64,000 nucleotides of DNA from Diploscapter coronatus (taxonomy: Eukaryota; Nematoda; Chromadorea; Rhabditida; Rhabditidae), in the NCBI GenBank assembly GCA_964036155.1, contig OZ038422.1:13477201-13541200 (forward strand). The letters run 5' to 3'. Both the position numbers and the translations under genes were made by a program. The notes beneath the pieces are model-generated. The model was not told where the DNA came from. It worked only from the letters and a program-made list of their open reading frames with translations, and searched no databases. Positions 39,301 through 52,115 of the stretch are shown here, in pieces. How positions within the stretch are numbered: position 1 is the first letter of the stretch; every line of letters begins with the position of its first letter.

Positions 39301-40013
39301 GGTGTGACCTTTGACTACTTCATGAAATAATAATGATAACCTTATCAAAATTGATAGATTTTAGCTACGCTTTAGTCAGTGGCCGTTGATCAAGAAAATG
39401 ATCAAATAATTTCCGAAATTATCATTCGATATTTGAGACGGTTTAACTTGCCTATCCTTAAACATATCAAGAATTATTTCTTATCAATATTTGTCGATGC
39501 TTCATTTGTGTAGTTTTTCTGATTGAGAAAATAGATATTTTGAGAAATTTAATAACTACAAATTTGAAAACTCTATAAAAGCGTGGTATTTTCTAAAATT
39601 CTAAAAATCTCTTTATTGAAAGTATTTTTAAGAGTTATTTTTATATCTGATTATTAAAATGTGCCTTATCAAATGGCTAAAGATCATTACCAGTACAAAT
39701 TTTTCTTCCGCCTTTATGAGATAAGATTAATAGTCAACACAGTTGTGAATTTTTATCGACTTATGAATTTCATTATTCCTAAAAATGGTCTTCGTACGTT
39801 GAAATGTTCACTTTAGATACATTTTAAATTGATTCGTGATTTAAGTTTATTTCTTCTTTTAACTCCAAATTTTTAAAATAAATTGAATTTAGTTAGATCT
39901 TTTCAGATATAATGGTCTAAATCTCTCCTATTTTTTTATTTTCACGTTTAACTTACCTTTTTGTTTTTAGCTCGAATTATAAATAATCTAAATTGTATAT
40001 TTTTAGATAAATA
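36325..40013. other. 3.7-kb gene-free region between divergent genes
   Basis: It separates the Gln-rich gene (minus) from the P450 gene (plus) and should hold both promoters. No exon with recognisable protein was found; open stretches at 37281-37478 and 37947-38222 look like chance. It contains a perfect 13-bp hairpin at 38051-38087 and a small one near 37170 (GTGAAT...ATTCAC). Confidence 0.5.
38051..38087. repeat. Perfect 13-bp inverted repeat with 11-base loop
   Basis: ATGCCTAAGACAT at 38051-38063 is exactly reverse-complemented by ATGTCTTAGGCAT at 38075-38087, with a GC-rich loop between. The arms do not extend further. It lies in intergenic sequence, so it could be a palindromic protein-binding site, a hairpin RNA or a remnant of a small element. 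Confidence 0.8.
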
Positions 40014-42552
40014 ATGTCGGCTATAATAGTACTATCTTTTCTATTAGTTCTTCTATCATTTATAGTCAAGCCTTTATTGAAAATCTTCCGATTATATTGG
40101 AAAACCCGTCATATTCATGCCTCTGAAGGGCATTATTTACTAGGGCAAACTTTGAAAGTTGGACTTCTTAAGTCTCATGGTACGAATTCTTTAACTTAAG
40201 CATATTATTCAGATATTGGTCCTAATTCAAGAAGATCACTAATAAAGTATCAAGCTCGTTATTTTAACTAGTACAGCATAAGCAGATGAAATCTGTAAAT
40301 TAATAAACTCATGAATTAATTTAATCGATATTGCCATGTTCCAATTATTAGTTGCAATTTTGATCTGCATAGTTTATTTTAATATAAATCGCCATTTTTA
40401 TTAAGCTAAAATTTTTATGTTTTTTCAGAGCGACTTCCGTTTCTTATCAGGCAAACTATTATTACTGCGAAAAATGGCGAATCAATTTTTCGACTTTGGC
40501 TGGGCGGAAAACTATGGATCATACCTATCAATGGGAAGGCTGTTAAAGTAGCCATTTAAAAATCAATAAAGTTGAAAAAAACTGACACTTAGGATATTCT
40601 TGACTCTAATGAGGAGTTAGAAAAGGGTGACGCTTATGATTTTCTGGGCGATTGGATTGGGGATGGGCTGCTAATTAGGTAATTAGTTAGTTAATTATAA
40701 CTCAATTGTCCAACTAATTAAGTATCGGCAGTAAATGGAAGGGCAGGAGGAAGTTAATCACTCCATCGTTCCATTTCGGCATGCTAGCTGGATACATGGA
40801 GACCTTTAATTATCACGCGAGGGTAATTAATTTTCAGCCACCGCAGCTAAATATTCAATTACCCTAATTAAGATAATGATGGAGATATTGGAAGGCGAAG
40901 TTGGAAAGGAATTCAATATGTACAACAATGTCAAACGAGCTGCGTTGGATATTATTTGTGGTAATTCATTCATAATAAAAACGTTAATAATAAAACTGAC
41001 CATTTTTAATCGGTTAAATAATTGTCAATTAAAATAATTAATTATATTAACTGTTTTATTTATCTCAAGACGCTGCAATGGGAGTTCACGCTTCGGCCCA
41101 AACCAACCCCAACCACCCCTATGTCATTGCCGTCGGAAAATTCAACTTATTGACAGTGTAATTTCGTGTGTTTTTCTAAACTTTGATATTTATGCCAATT
41201 TTTAGCGACTACATATTCAAGCCCTGGTTGCAAATACCCATACTTTATAGTTTGTTTGGGTTCGCTAAAGAGAAACAAGACCAACTCGATATTTTAATAT
41301 CGTTTTCCAAGAAAGTAAGTTGTGTCCTAAAGCTGCAAGAGAAGACTAAGCCCCGCCCCTTTAGGTCATAAAGGAGAGAAAAATGGAGATAGCTCAGGGC
41401 AATGTCCAAGAGAGGAATGGGAAGAAGACATTTTTGGACATGCTTTTGACGCTGGAAGGTTTGACTGATAGGGATATTCAAGATGAGGTTGATACGTTCA
41501 TGTTTGAAGGTGGGACTTGTTGTTTGATCTCAAATTTTAGAAGTGTATCATTATATACAAATTTACGCTTCTTAAAAAACTCCGGAAGAATCGACATTAT
41601 GATTTGCATATTAGCGTAATTTATTTTTGAATCATAATTGATTTATCCTATTGATGATTACCATTTTCAAAGTTAAAAATTCTCAAATTTATATGATAAG
41701 AGAATTTTAGGTCACGACACGACTTCTTCTGGCACATGTTGGATCCTTTGGTGCCTCGCTTGCCATCCCCACTTCCAAGAGAAGGTCCACGAGGAAATCT
41801 ACTCGATTTTTGGTAAATCAATAGAAATTCCAGGAATACGACGATTTTAAAAATTTAGGAGACTCGGATCGCGATATGGAAAATGAAGATCTGCCAAAAT
41901 TGCCCTATTTTGACCGGTTTATCAGAGAATGCATTCGATTTAGGCCGCCTGTGCCGATAATTCAACGGCTACTTAATAACGATTTTAACATGGGTATGAT
42001 ATGGGCATTGTTGGAAGGAAGATGCTAATTTTTAGGAGATAAAACAATTCCGAAGGGCGCATTTATCCTAATATCGCCCATGCTCCAACACCATAATCCT
42101 GAGATTTTTCCGGATCCCGAAAAATTCGACCCCGACCGGTTTTTACCGGAGAATATTTCGTCGAGACATCCTTACGATTATATTCCTTTTTCTGCGGGGC
42201 CGAGGAATTGCGTCGGTAAGTCAAAACAAAAAAATTACAAAAATTTGCTCCCAGAATGTGAGAATAAAAGTTGCCAATTTAGAAATATACCAGGACAATT
42301 TTAAAATTCATTTTTAGTTATAATAAAAAAATAATAATCCCCAAAAGCTTTCAATCGAAAAATATCCGGAACAAACTTTATATGTATAATTTAGGCCAGA
42401 AATTCGCCATATACGAGCAAAAATGCATCGTTTCGTGGATAATTCGGAAGTTCCGTATTGAGGCGAAGTCTGAATTGACCTCTAACAAGCCGTGTCCAGA
42501 AGTTGTCTTAGTTCCTAGTAATCAATTATACGTAACTCTTCATAAGCGATAA
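40014..42552 (+). CDS. Cytochrome P450, CYP4-like
   Basis: A microsomal monooxygenase of the CYP4 clan, whose members commonly hydroxylate fatty acids or related lipids. Twelve exons give about 491 residues. The N-terminal membrane anchor is [19 protein letters not shown]. Landmarks in order are the C-helix [14 protein letters not shown]; the I-helix with the oxygen-activation motif [10 protein letters not shown]; the ExxR motif RECIRFRPP; the FDPDRF segment; and the haem loop [14 protein letters not shown] with its Cys ligand. All are intact, so the protein should be functional. The start at 40014 is eight bases after a TTTTTAG acceptor. One acceptor is ATTAAG, before SIGSKWKGR. Two of its introns are only about 45-55 bases long and rich in TAATTA. 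No reductase or partner gene is nearby. Confidence 0.95.
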
Positions 42553-43497
42553 AATAAACATTCCCCGTTGTTAACACAGGCAATTGAATAAGTAAAGCCG
42601 CCTGGATGTGCGGCACAAGACATTCAAGGAAAATCTCTAATTATAAATTGTAGTTTTTTGTTAATTTTGCTCTTCCCGGATTTATTTTTAATTTGCCAGT
42701 TTGATTGTTGCGAAATATTCAACCTTTTAGTATTTTTTATAAAGTGTGTTTGTTTGTGTGTCCAAGCTTATTTCTATCTTATTTGTCATGTTTTATCTCT
42801 ACACAGACTCAAGGAGAATTTTCGCCAGACGAAGAAATTATACGGGGAATAAGTTGCACAAGAGATTTCTTATTTATGATACTAAGTTGTGTAGACGAAC
42901 ATTTAGGCTAATTGCAGGTTAAGAAATAAACTTGCCAATAAATTATACTGGGGATAGATCGCAATGGGTTTCTGACGATCGTCCTCCTTGGTTCTGCTCC
43001 TACATATTAGATATAGTTTTATAAGTAATTACCTAACAGTGTGCAACGTAACTTTTCCTACGACTTTTGACCTATCTATTAGGTAATTTTACTCAAAAAA
43101 ACTATTTAATTCTTGAATTTTAATAAATCCTCGATTTGTGGTTACTTATGACCCAATAAAAGTAGTATCCAAAAGAGAGGGAGCGAAATAAATCTAATCA
43201 AGTCTTTACGCGTAATGCAATTTTTCTGAAGAAGAGAATTGTTTTGAGCTCCGACTTGGAAATACGGAAGCTGATAGAATTATAGGCTGATTTATAAGAC
43301 TTCTAAGTGATCTTGAAGTCTTTTTCTAATTTACTCCAGCCTAATTGCTATTTGTCTCGAGTTTTATAATTCATATGAGGGTTTTGTGAGATTTGAAAGT
43401 TTAGTATTTTTAAGTGTCAGTCCTTTTTTGCTCAACAAACTAAATAATTTCAGAAGTTTAGCACTTATTTAAAATTTTGAAACGTCATCTTTGAAAA
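42553..43497. other. Intergenic, P450 to SRD receptor
   Basis: 945 bases of AT-rich sequence between two plus-strand genes. It holds the P450 3' UTR and the receptor promoter. A TTTCAG at about 43448 could be the receptor's spliced-leader acceptor. No exon was recognised. Confidence 0.5.
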
Positions 43498-44975
43498 ATG
43501 GATTTTCATGAGAACTTCACGAGACATGGTAAATTGTTTTATTAAATATTAATTTGAACTTTCTAACTGAAACGCTTAATTTTAGAACTGATAGTCGATA
43601 ATTTCTCGGCAATATTCATTGTAATCCACGTAATTTGCGATATTTTGGGTTCATTCCTAAATTTGCTTATGATATATTTATGTCTGTACCATTCTCCACC
43701 CATAATCAAACGATATTCTTTAATCATGCTGAATCTAGCCATAGCTGATTTGGGAGCCTGTCTAGCAGATTTGTTTGTTATAAATCGGTATTTTAAATTC
43801 ATGCTTTAGAATTGATGCTAATTTCAGCATAATCCCAACCGGATACAGCTTAGCCTTCATAGCCAACGGACCTTGTGTATTTTTCGACCCTTCAGCTTGC
43901 TTTATAGGGTAGTATTTATATGTAAATTCCAGGATTTATTTTAAAATTTAGGAATTCAATAATGCTGCATTTCTTTGAACATTCATTTTACACAGTCGTC
44001 TTTTCATTTGCTTATCGATACTATATCTTGACGCGGGCTGCACCGAAGAAAAATATTTTGATATTGTGCATTTTAATTGTGTATCTACCTAGTTTAATTC
44101 AGGCTGTAAGTATTTCGTAGTTTAAATAATTTGAATTTTTAATTTAGATAACATATTCTTTTGCTCAGGACGATAGTAACGAAATTCGAAAGATTGTCGA
44201 AGATAGATATCCAATGTATGATTTAACAGGATCAACAATATATGGAATTGTTGACATATTCAGTTTCCGTGCTATGTATTGCATATTACTGGATGTAAAT
44301 TTAAACACCTCTCATTTTTGAAATATATTATTTAGACACTCTCCATTTGGCCCGGATATATCGCTATATTTATTTTAAGACGAAAGACAATCCAGAAACT
44401 TGAAGAATCCGTCAGTCAAATGCGTGATTCCACCAGGAAAATGCATAGGAATTTGTTGAAGGTAAATTTTGTTCTGTATCTTATCATCAACGCACAAAAA
44501 CGGTTACTCAAGCATATGATACTGCTTTTCCGAATTATCAATATTATAAAATGAAATTTTTCAGGCTCTAACCTGCCAAGCTATACTTCCATTCATATTT
44601 TCAATAACTGCTATCAGTTATGGCGTTGGACAACTAGGCAAGTTCAGATGTTTCAAAATTTCATATCAAATATAACGATATTATAGTAAGATTAATCCGC
44701 ATTTGTTACAAGAGTAAATAAAACAAGCATCTTTGGCTAAAAATCATTTTCCAGGAATTCTTAACCACCCCTTTCTGGAGTATCTTACGTTTACCACTAT
44801 GCTGCCGATACCAATATTAAACCCCCTATTTGGAATATGTTTCGTTCGACCATACCGGTCTGCAATATCACGCTGGATCACGAAAAGATATCGTATTAGT
44901 ATTGCAATAACTCAACTCCCCCCTGTAACTTTTACGACTAAACAATCTAGTGGGTTAAATCAAACTGAAAATTAG
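43498..44975 (+). CDS. srd: Serpentine receptor class delta (SRD) chemoreceptor
   Basis: A seven-transmembrane G-protein-coupled receptor of the nematode SRD class, normally placed in chemosensory neuron cilia to sense external chemicals. Eight exons give about 330 residues. Helix 1 is IVIHVICDILGSFLNLLMIYL, and helix 2 contains LIMLNLAIADLGACLADLF. Then come the class-typical IIPTGYSLAFIANGPC, the FFEHSFYTVVFSFAYRYYIL segment at helix 3, ILCILIVYLPSLIQ at helix 4, YIAIFILRRKTI, and LLKALTCQAILPFIFSI at helix 6. Helix 7 ends LNPLFGICFVRPYR, the usual C-terminal motif. The intron before GILNHPFLEY has a GC donor with good consensus (G|GCAAGT). The frame is intact, so it is not a pseudogene. 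The ligand is unknown. Confidence 0.92.
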
Positions 44976-45559
44976 ATATTTCAATAAATTATTTTAATAG
45001 TGATCGAAGCTTCTATTTTTCGCTAAACATAATTGTTGTTTACTACATATCATTTAATCTTTGATGTTATTTTGCAAAAACATGCATGTTTTTAATTTTC
45101 TAGTTCTTGGGAATATTTATTGTCTTTAGACAGGTTTTATTATCACAACTCTTTTGAATATTATGCTACCAGAACGATAATAATAAAATGGCTATTCAAA
45201 GTTCAAATAGCGAAAAAAGAAGTATATTCAACCATTAAATTATCACAAGAAACTCCCATTTTTAGACAACAATTAAAGTGACTAACGCTGAATGATAAAA
45301 TTAGATCATGCACTAAATTTGAATCCCCGGATTTTGTTAAAATTTGAAATGGTGAAATTAAAATAAAGTTAAAATAAGTCATAGCATATCGTATTCCAAA
45401 GTGAAATAGGTTTTCAAATTATTTGACATAATTGGAAATATGTTTTTTAGAATACGATATATATTATACATCAATTTAAAATGTAAAAAAAAACTATTAT
45501 ATAGATATAATAAATGATGCTAAAAATAATACCCTTTGAAATATAAATAACAACAATAC
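44976..45559. other. Convergent 3' ends of SRD receptor and kelch gene
   Basis: 584 very AT-rich bases between two converging stop codons. I see nothing beyond likely 3' UTRs. Confidence 0.5.
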
Positions 45560-47857
45560 TTATGCAGTGATTTTGAAGGTTCCTTCCTTCGTCAGAGAAT
45601 ACACCGTTCCATTCACTATGGCTAATTCTCCCTCAGGTAGGTTTTCAGCGACCAGTTTCCATTCGGGGTTCTCGGGAAGTCCACTCAGTTTCCAAGCAAA
45701 CGCACAGAACTTGCTGCCGGTCATGCCTGGAATAAAGACAAATGATATGTGTGTTAAGGATTATTGTTGCATAAAATAGTGTGTAATAATGAAATCCAAA
45801 TTCTGACTCACCAACTTGCTCACTTCCGCCGACGTGGATCCACTCGTTTGCATGCACGCCTCTCGCGTGTGCGCCCGTGAAACCGCAACGGGGGCCGTCG
45901 GAAAAGTCGCCGGGAATCTGAAACGTAAAAACATAAATATAAAATACAAGTACTATTTGTTTAAATATCAAATACAATTAAATTATCCTATATGATTCGT
46001 AAAAAGCATGAATGATATATATATAATAAGCATATGAGTAGTATGATAAACGCATCATAATAGCATTTAAAAATTCGTTAAACAGAAATATACCTGAACA
46101 GCCTGAGCAGTTTTATTCTGGACATCGACGACGATGAGTCTGTTCTTCTCCCATCGGAAGCCGCAGCCGTGGACGCCGAAGAAAATAAACAACTTTCCGC
46201 CGAACAGCGCGGCAGAGACGGCTTGGCCACGCTGAAAAAAAAAAAGCTGTAAATTTAAAAATGGTATTGATTTGTTTTTTAAATCTATTTACATTCAACA
46301 TGAAAGTGGCACTATTTTCATGGTTAATTAATTATCCAAGACGTAAAATCTTATAGTATAATAAATTTTTCACATTTAAAGTTGTGACGGCCATCATATA
46401 CCGAAATTGAATAATAGTTGAAGTTCATAAAGATATTACATAAAACCCATTTAAAATATAATATTCAAAACTGCGTACCATATTGTTAACGTCGTCAGGA
46501 ACCTTCAACAATAGTTCCATAGCTCCAGCCGAAGTGAGCTTGAAGACGTGCATATCGCCGTTGATGTTGGCGACGATGAATGTCACATCAGCCATTTCGC
46601 CGTCACAAGCGATAGCCTCGACTCGAGTCTTTGAATCCGACAGGCGGATCGTTTCGAAGTTCTGCAAATTAAGCCACGATAAATTGAATAGGTCTATTTT
46701 AATATCGGAGATCGTGAAGTCGGCTGATTATTTTAACAAAATTTAATTCCATTTCCATTAAATTGGAGCATATTTGGTAGTTCTACAACATTATTTGTCT
46801 AAAATCATTTCTCAAGTATACGAAAAATTTTTGATTTGTATCAGCGACAAAATGGAAATGATGTTTCAAATGACTAAACAGTTGATATTCTGACTTTCGA
46901 GACTTCGAATGTAACATAAGTAAGTTTCAATGAAACGATCATCTTCAAATACCATAATATCAAGCATTAAAACCTTATTAGTTGAAAAAAATCATAAATT
47001 GAAAATACTACCTGAAAGACCTGTGTATGCTCGAATCTGTTGCCGTTCCACTTGAACATCTGCAGCACAGAGAAGCTGCCGAAGTTCGGATGCAGCAGCA
47101 TGTAAATCGAGCCATTCAGCACGAACAAGACCTCCTCGACGTTCTCGTCCTGGGACACGGGAGGGTACTGGAAAAAGAATAATTAAAGTAGGTCTTAAAT
47201 GTCTAGGTTTTAGAATTTGAATAAAAGTGAGTACTGAAGAATAATTTAAGCGTCAAGATATTTCATAAATTTCTATATCAACTATGTATAATAATAGTGA
47301 ATGTAGAAGCGAACGTAGTGACTTTTGAAAATGATTTGTGGAAGTTATGTTCCAAAGTTTTACAGAAATTACCGGTACTCCGTTGTCTAATAAGTTCAGG
47401 AAGCTATTGCAAAATTTCAAAATAGCTACGTTTCAAAAATGATTTACGATAAAGAAGTTTTTCATGTTCAATGATTGAACTGTTTTGGGAGGAGGGGCTA
47501 ATTAACAAAAAAGGAATACAAAATCTAACCTCCTTCTTCTCGCCCCATTGATTGGTGTTGGTGTCGTAGCAAACCGCGTATCCGCCGGCGAACGTGGGGC
47601 GATGTCCCCAGTTGAACGAGGGCTGGTTGACGAATTTTCGAGTGAACATCCAGATATGCGAGCCGACCACCTGAAACTCATTTTTCTAATTCGGAGTTAA
47701 ATAATTTTATCAATCTCTAGCTCAGAATAATAATCGTTAGCTTTTATTTGACTTTTTTAAAGGGTGAAAAATGAAATACCAAAGTCGTCCAATATTGATG
47801 TTCATCCAAGGGCGTGGCGACAGTTGTGAAAGCGTCACCGACTTTTTCAGCGGGCAT
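45560..47857 (-). CDS. Kelch/galactose-oxidase-like beta-propeller protein
   Basis: Seven exons give about 322 residues, starting at 47855-47857 fourteen bases after a TTTCAG acceptor. There is no signal peptide or membrane segment, so it is probably cytosolic or nuclear. The chain is made of repeated beta-rich units with kelch-like spacing: GSHIWMFTRKF ... GYAVCYDTNTNQW, LFVLNGSIYMLLHP ... MFKWNGNRFE, ALFGGKLFIFFGVHG ... LIVVDVQNKTAQ, HANEWIHVGGSEQ, and LAIVNGTVYSLTKEG. The classic GG plus Y/W pattern is weak, so the fold assignment rests on this alternation rather than a full motif. No N-terminal BTB, BACK or F-box domain is present. The partner and role are unknown; it may be a nematode-restricted family. 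Confidence 0.8.
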
Positions 47858-49488
47858 GATTTCGAAAATTTCTGAAATTTTAAAAATTAGGGGAAATTTC
47901 ACGATTTTAAAAAGAAAATAAGGAGAAACGAGTTTTTCAAGAAATTCAATATTTGAGCTCATGAAGCAAAAATTCAAGAGTTGTAAAGTTCAAAAAGACT
48001 AGACTGACAAGAGAACAAGATAAGATGAAAGATATCAGTTTAAAACTCTGGGCGAACCTCTTGGAAAATAAAAAATAGATAGATAAATAGAAAGTCAAAC
48101 TATAAAAAATCGTGAATTTCAACAGAAAATGATGTTGTTCATATTTCCGCGTAATAACTCGTCAAAAATATCGAAATAATCCCGTTTTCTGTTCGAAATT
48201 TGAAAGGGAAATGGAAGCAAAAATAGAAAAGAGATTCACTTACCAACTAAAGTGAATCCGCTCTCCTTTGAATTGAAAATCAATGAAAACGGGGCTCTTA
48301 CTTGTCGTGTCTCTTTTATGCGCTATAGCGTGCAAGCGAGAGCGAGAGTAATGTTTGCGAAATCGGAAAAGAGGCGTGGCTTAGATGAGTCATCAAAAAG
48401 ACTGTTGAAATAACCAATATAGATACAGGTGCGCGCGGGAAAAACAAGATTTTTCGAATTTCGGAGATTTTGAAATTCGGTAAACAAAAATGAATTTTTA
48501 CGTGATGAGAATAAGTTTTAAAAAATGAGTCAAATCTTTCCTAGAAAGATATTTTTGAAAACAGCCAACGGGATTCAACTCAGCTCAGAGGTGGATTTAT
48601 GAAAACATATAGTTTTACCCCTTTTCCTATTACAGTATGCCCTGGGCATACCGGTGGGAAGGTAAAATTTCTGTTTTTCCTTGCATTGAGTCTGCGGTTT
48701 TGGGCATAAATCACTTTGGATCGGTGTAGGTTAAAAACGGTCTTCAGATTCGGAATCAACATAAAATTCTGCATATCTTTCATACTAAATTTCTCCATGA
48801 AATTAAAATTTAACAAATTTCGATTTTTCGGTCACCAACTTCGGTGCAATGGTAATGTTATTGCTGTCATCCCTTTTGGTGTTTATTTTGACGTATAAGA
48901 TGCAGAATTACTTGGAGAATTCGAATATTATGAAATTTATTTTTGCTAAATACTCACAACATTTTTCAGTAGAAGCGATTTTATGCAAAATATAGGTGTT
49001 GCGAAACCCCAACTTTTGACTTCGGGATCCCCTCCCGCACCCAACAAATGGCTAACTCCCCTAAACCAATATATTTTTAGAAAGTACATTCCATGGTTAT
49101 GTTCATCCTTTTAAAATTGTTTGAAAACCTTTTATAGCAAAAAAATTTCTTTGTACCTCCTGACGGTGTCATTTTCAAACTTCAAATTAGCATAACTTCG
49201 CCCACAAAGGGCGAAATCTAATTTTTACATTTTGTGACTAGGACCCTAGGGAGTATCCACCCATATGGGGTTGGTTCGGATTCGGAACACTTTTGCAATT
49301 GTCCAAGCCCTCTTTGACAGTTATTCTGTTTATTCGTGTAATGGCTATTAAGCCGTTTGTGATTTATATTTATGATATTTTATATTTTAAAATCTCAGTT
49401 CTAATGGGTACTATCACGATTTGATTCAACTGTATGAAATATGTATAAATTTATTATTCAACTAAAATAACAAGTTATAAAAGAAAAT
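47858..49488. other. Intergenic region with dispersed repeat copy B
   Basis: 1.6 kb between two minus-strand genes. The first 500 bases should hold the kelch-gene promoter. 48566-48796 is copy B of a dispersed repeat. 48980-49340 is less AT-rich than its surroundings and looks like further degraded repeat sequence. No exon was seen. Confidence 0.5.
48566..48796 (+). repeat. Dispersed repeat, copy B
   Basis: The first block (48566-48628) matches 14806-14863 directly. The second block (48731-48796; AACGGTCTTCAGATTCGGAA and following) matches 14910-14970 in the opposite orientation. The spacer here is about 100 bases against about 45 in copy A. No protein is encoded. Confidence 0.75.
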
Positions 49489-51511
49489 CTAGAATTTTTC
49501 GTCGGGGTGACATTTCTGGTAGTATTCGACAACGTCTTCCACCATAGCCAAAGTCTTTTCACGGATTCTCTCCAATACCCAAAAATGTAATTTATAACTT
49601 AGGTCAATGTTAATTCTTATATAAATTAAAATTTTTAGATAAGTATTAATTACTAAGTAATTACCTCCTCTCTGTCTGATCTTTCTGAGTTGTTATTGGT
49701 CTCAAATAACGCCTGGATTATGATAACGATGAGTATTCCCGCAAAAGCCATGAAATTATTGCAGCACGTTTCAAGCTAGAAAAATTTGTATTTTGGGAGC
49801 GTTGTCTATTTTTAATATATTGCAATACCTGCGCAAAGGTGTAGGGAGGTTCAGCGCCGTCCATTTCTTCTTCGAGATATTTATATAAGGTCTTCAAAAC
49901 TTCGTCTTTATATTTTCTTCGATCCGTCCCAGATAAAGATGCCATTAAAAACCGACAAACGTCCACAGCGGGGCATCCGAAATGCGAAATCTAAATTTCT
50001 AGCGACGACATTTTCTCAGAGTACGCTCAAATACCTGCCAATCAATTATAGCGGCTAGTTCGTGACGACCATTATCTTTCTTCCAGAGAAAATTCGCGGA
50101 CCACAGATCACCGTGACATAGGACCCTACTAATGCCTGAATTATAAAATTATTTTTTGATTAATTAATGGATCTATGCAATACTGCATAATTTAGTGGGC
50201 GAAGCCTATTCTTTCTTCTCGTCTTTTCAAAAGAGTTGAAATAGGGGGGAAAGAGCACGCTCATAAAGAGTGAGACATTGCATAGTGATATTTATTTTTG
50301 AGGTGGTAATATTTCGATTTAAATAAATACCGAGAATATCCGATAGGGTATCATTTCTTTTGATCCCTTCCTCAGCCATCTCTTTTTCGAAGACATAGGA
50401 GAACTTATCCAAAGTCTCCTTAGGAATAGACCCATTGTCGAACTTTCGGAACTGATCGAGAAATTGTTTTCTTTTCTGAAACATATTTTTAAATTAAATT
50501 TTATTTAAATTATACTTCATCAGTGAACATTTCACTGAACAAATTTGAATACTGGTTAATTGGAAGCTTCTCTTTCGTTTCTTCATCTAATTTAGTGCCA
50601 ATAGCTTGAAAAACGGCTATCATTCTGAGGGGCTGAATTTGAATTTGAATGCATTATTATTATTATTATTTTTCAAATTTAAATTTACCTCTTTCATATC
50701 TTCGAAAGTAATGTTATCATAGATTTGTAGTTCGCAAGACTCAACGTATTCCATCATCAAATTGCCCTTATGGGTATTGTGTTCGTCGAATTTTTTCGTC
50801 GCCATAACCTGCAGTTTAAAATATATTTGAACTCAATCTTAAATATACAAGCAAGCTTTGATGTTCTTAGCCTGTTTAAAAGCTGATCTTCACATGCATA
50901 ATGTTGAATGCTGCTTACGAAGGGAATCTTAATTTTTCCATTCGCATACTTCTGGATGATTTCATAGGTCAGACATTCGGTATTATGCACTTGAGTGCAA
51001 ACATTTTGCCACATTTCGAGCATTCGATCATCGATATTCCAGTCTCTGCCTTTCTGGACCATTAGTTCGTTGAAATCCAGAAAATTCATCACTGATGGGA
51101 TCTGAAATAAGCGGATATATGAAATTCGGATTTCTCAAAACTCGATCCACAGAAAAATAGTGTATCTTTTCAAGAGAAGAAAAGAAAACGTGCTCTTTTA
51201 CTCTCTCAATATGGCAACTATTATTTTTGCGAATAGTTTTGAGAAGTATCGAAATCCCTTAAATTTTAAGTATATTAAAATACCTTGGCAATTAAAGCCT
51301 TCGGTAATCGATCTTCCCCATTCTGCCAATCCGGCTCTATCAGTGCCATTCGAGAGGTAAATCCTCTGCCCAAACTCAGATTCCTAACGGTTTTGTTCGG
51401 ACCAAATGTGGCCTTGGTTTTCAATGCATTTTGAGCGTCTTGTTCGATTTCTTCCCAGGAAATATGGGTTTTCAGAATACCGTCTCCGGGAGTGGAAAGG
51501 AGTTTCGACAT
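49489..51511 (-). CDS. CHK kinase-like / DUF1679 protein
   Basis: A member of the protein-kinase-like fold group that includes choline and aminoglycoside kinases; nematodes carry a large DUF1679 expansion of unknown substrate. Nine exons give about 415 residues, near the family's usual length. The catalytic loop is intact as VLCHGDLWSANFLWKK, with the Brenner-type HGDLWSAN, and the metal-binding segment is AAIIDWQ. Upstream, NLSLGRGFTSRMALIEPDW corresponds to the nucleotide-binding strands. Downstream, GCPAVDVCRFLMASLSG is typical. No signal peptide is present, so it is probably cytosolic. The start at 51509-51511 lies three bases after a TTTCAG acceptor. The last intron ends at a weak acceptor (TTGGAG) before RIREKTLAMVED; the final 26 residues are therefore less sure. 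A role in ecdysteroid or xenobiotic phosphorylation is suggested for insect relatives only. Confidence 0.88.
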
Positions 51512-52115
51512 TTTCTGAAACTAAACAAAATTGAAAAATATAGAATTTTTAGAATAGACCAGACATGCGCACGTGCAATTTGTACTTAAACAATGGAAGT
51601 ACACGAGTTTATCATTCGTTCCCAAGAAACATTAATATATTTCGAGACCTTAGAACTAATTATCAATTGATAAGGGGAGATTCTACCCAATAAGGTCGAA
51701 TTAAATGCTCTATGCCATACCTAAGTCATGTAAAGTCGCCTATTCCTAACCGTTAGCATAGGGATTTTTCCTGGCTATTGCCAGAACATAAACTATTTAA
51801 ATGAGCAAAAAACGGGACTATGTTAATGATAAACCTTATCTAACCGATGCAATTTTCCCCAATAAAATCGAAATTTATTTCTGGTACAAAACAAATCAAG
51901 GAATTTTGAATGTCTAGACTTTTTCCGATAGAAAAATACAAGTCCTAAAATTATGATTTAAAATTAGCATACATTCTAAAGATCATAAATCCAGAAAATT
52001 CCGATACAAAATTTGGATACATTTTTTAAAATAATAACAGACTGTACTACATGACTGAAAAATAATTGATTACAACAGTTCTCCCGCTATAATGTCATGC
52101 CTTTCATATTTGTTT
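51512..52115. other. Intergenic, upstream of the CHK-like gene
   Basis: 604 bases with no exon seen; the probable promoter of the CHK-like gene. Confidence 0.5.
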
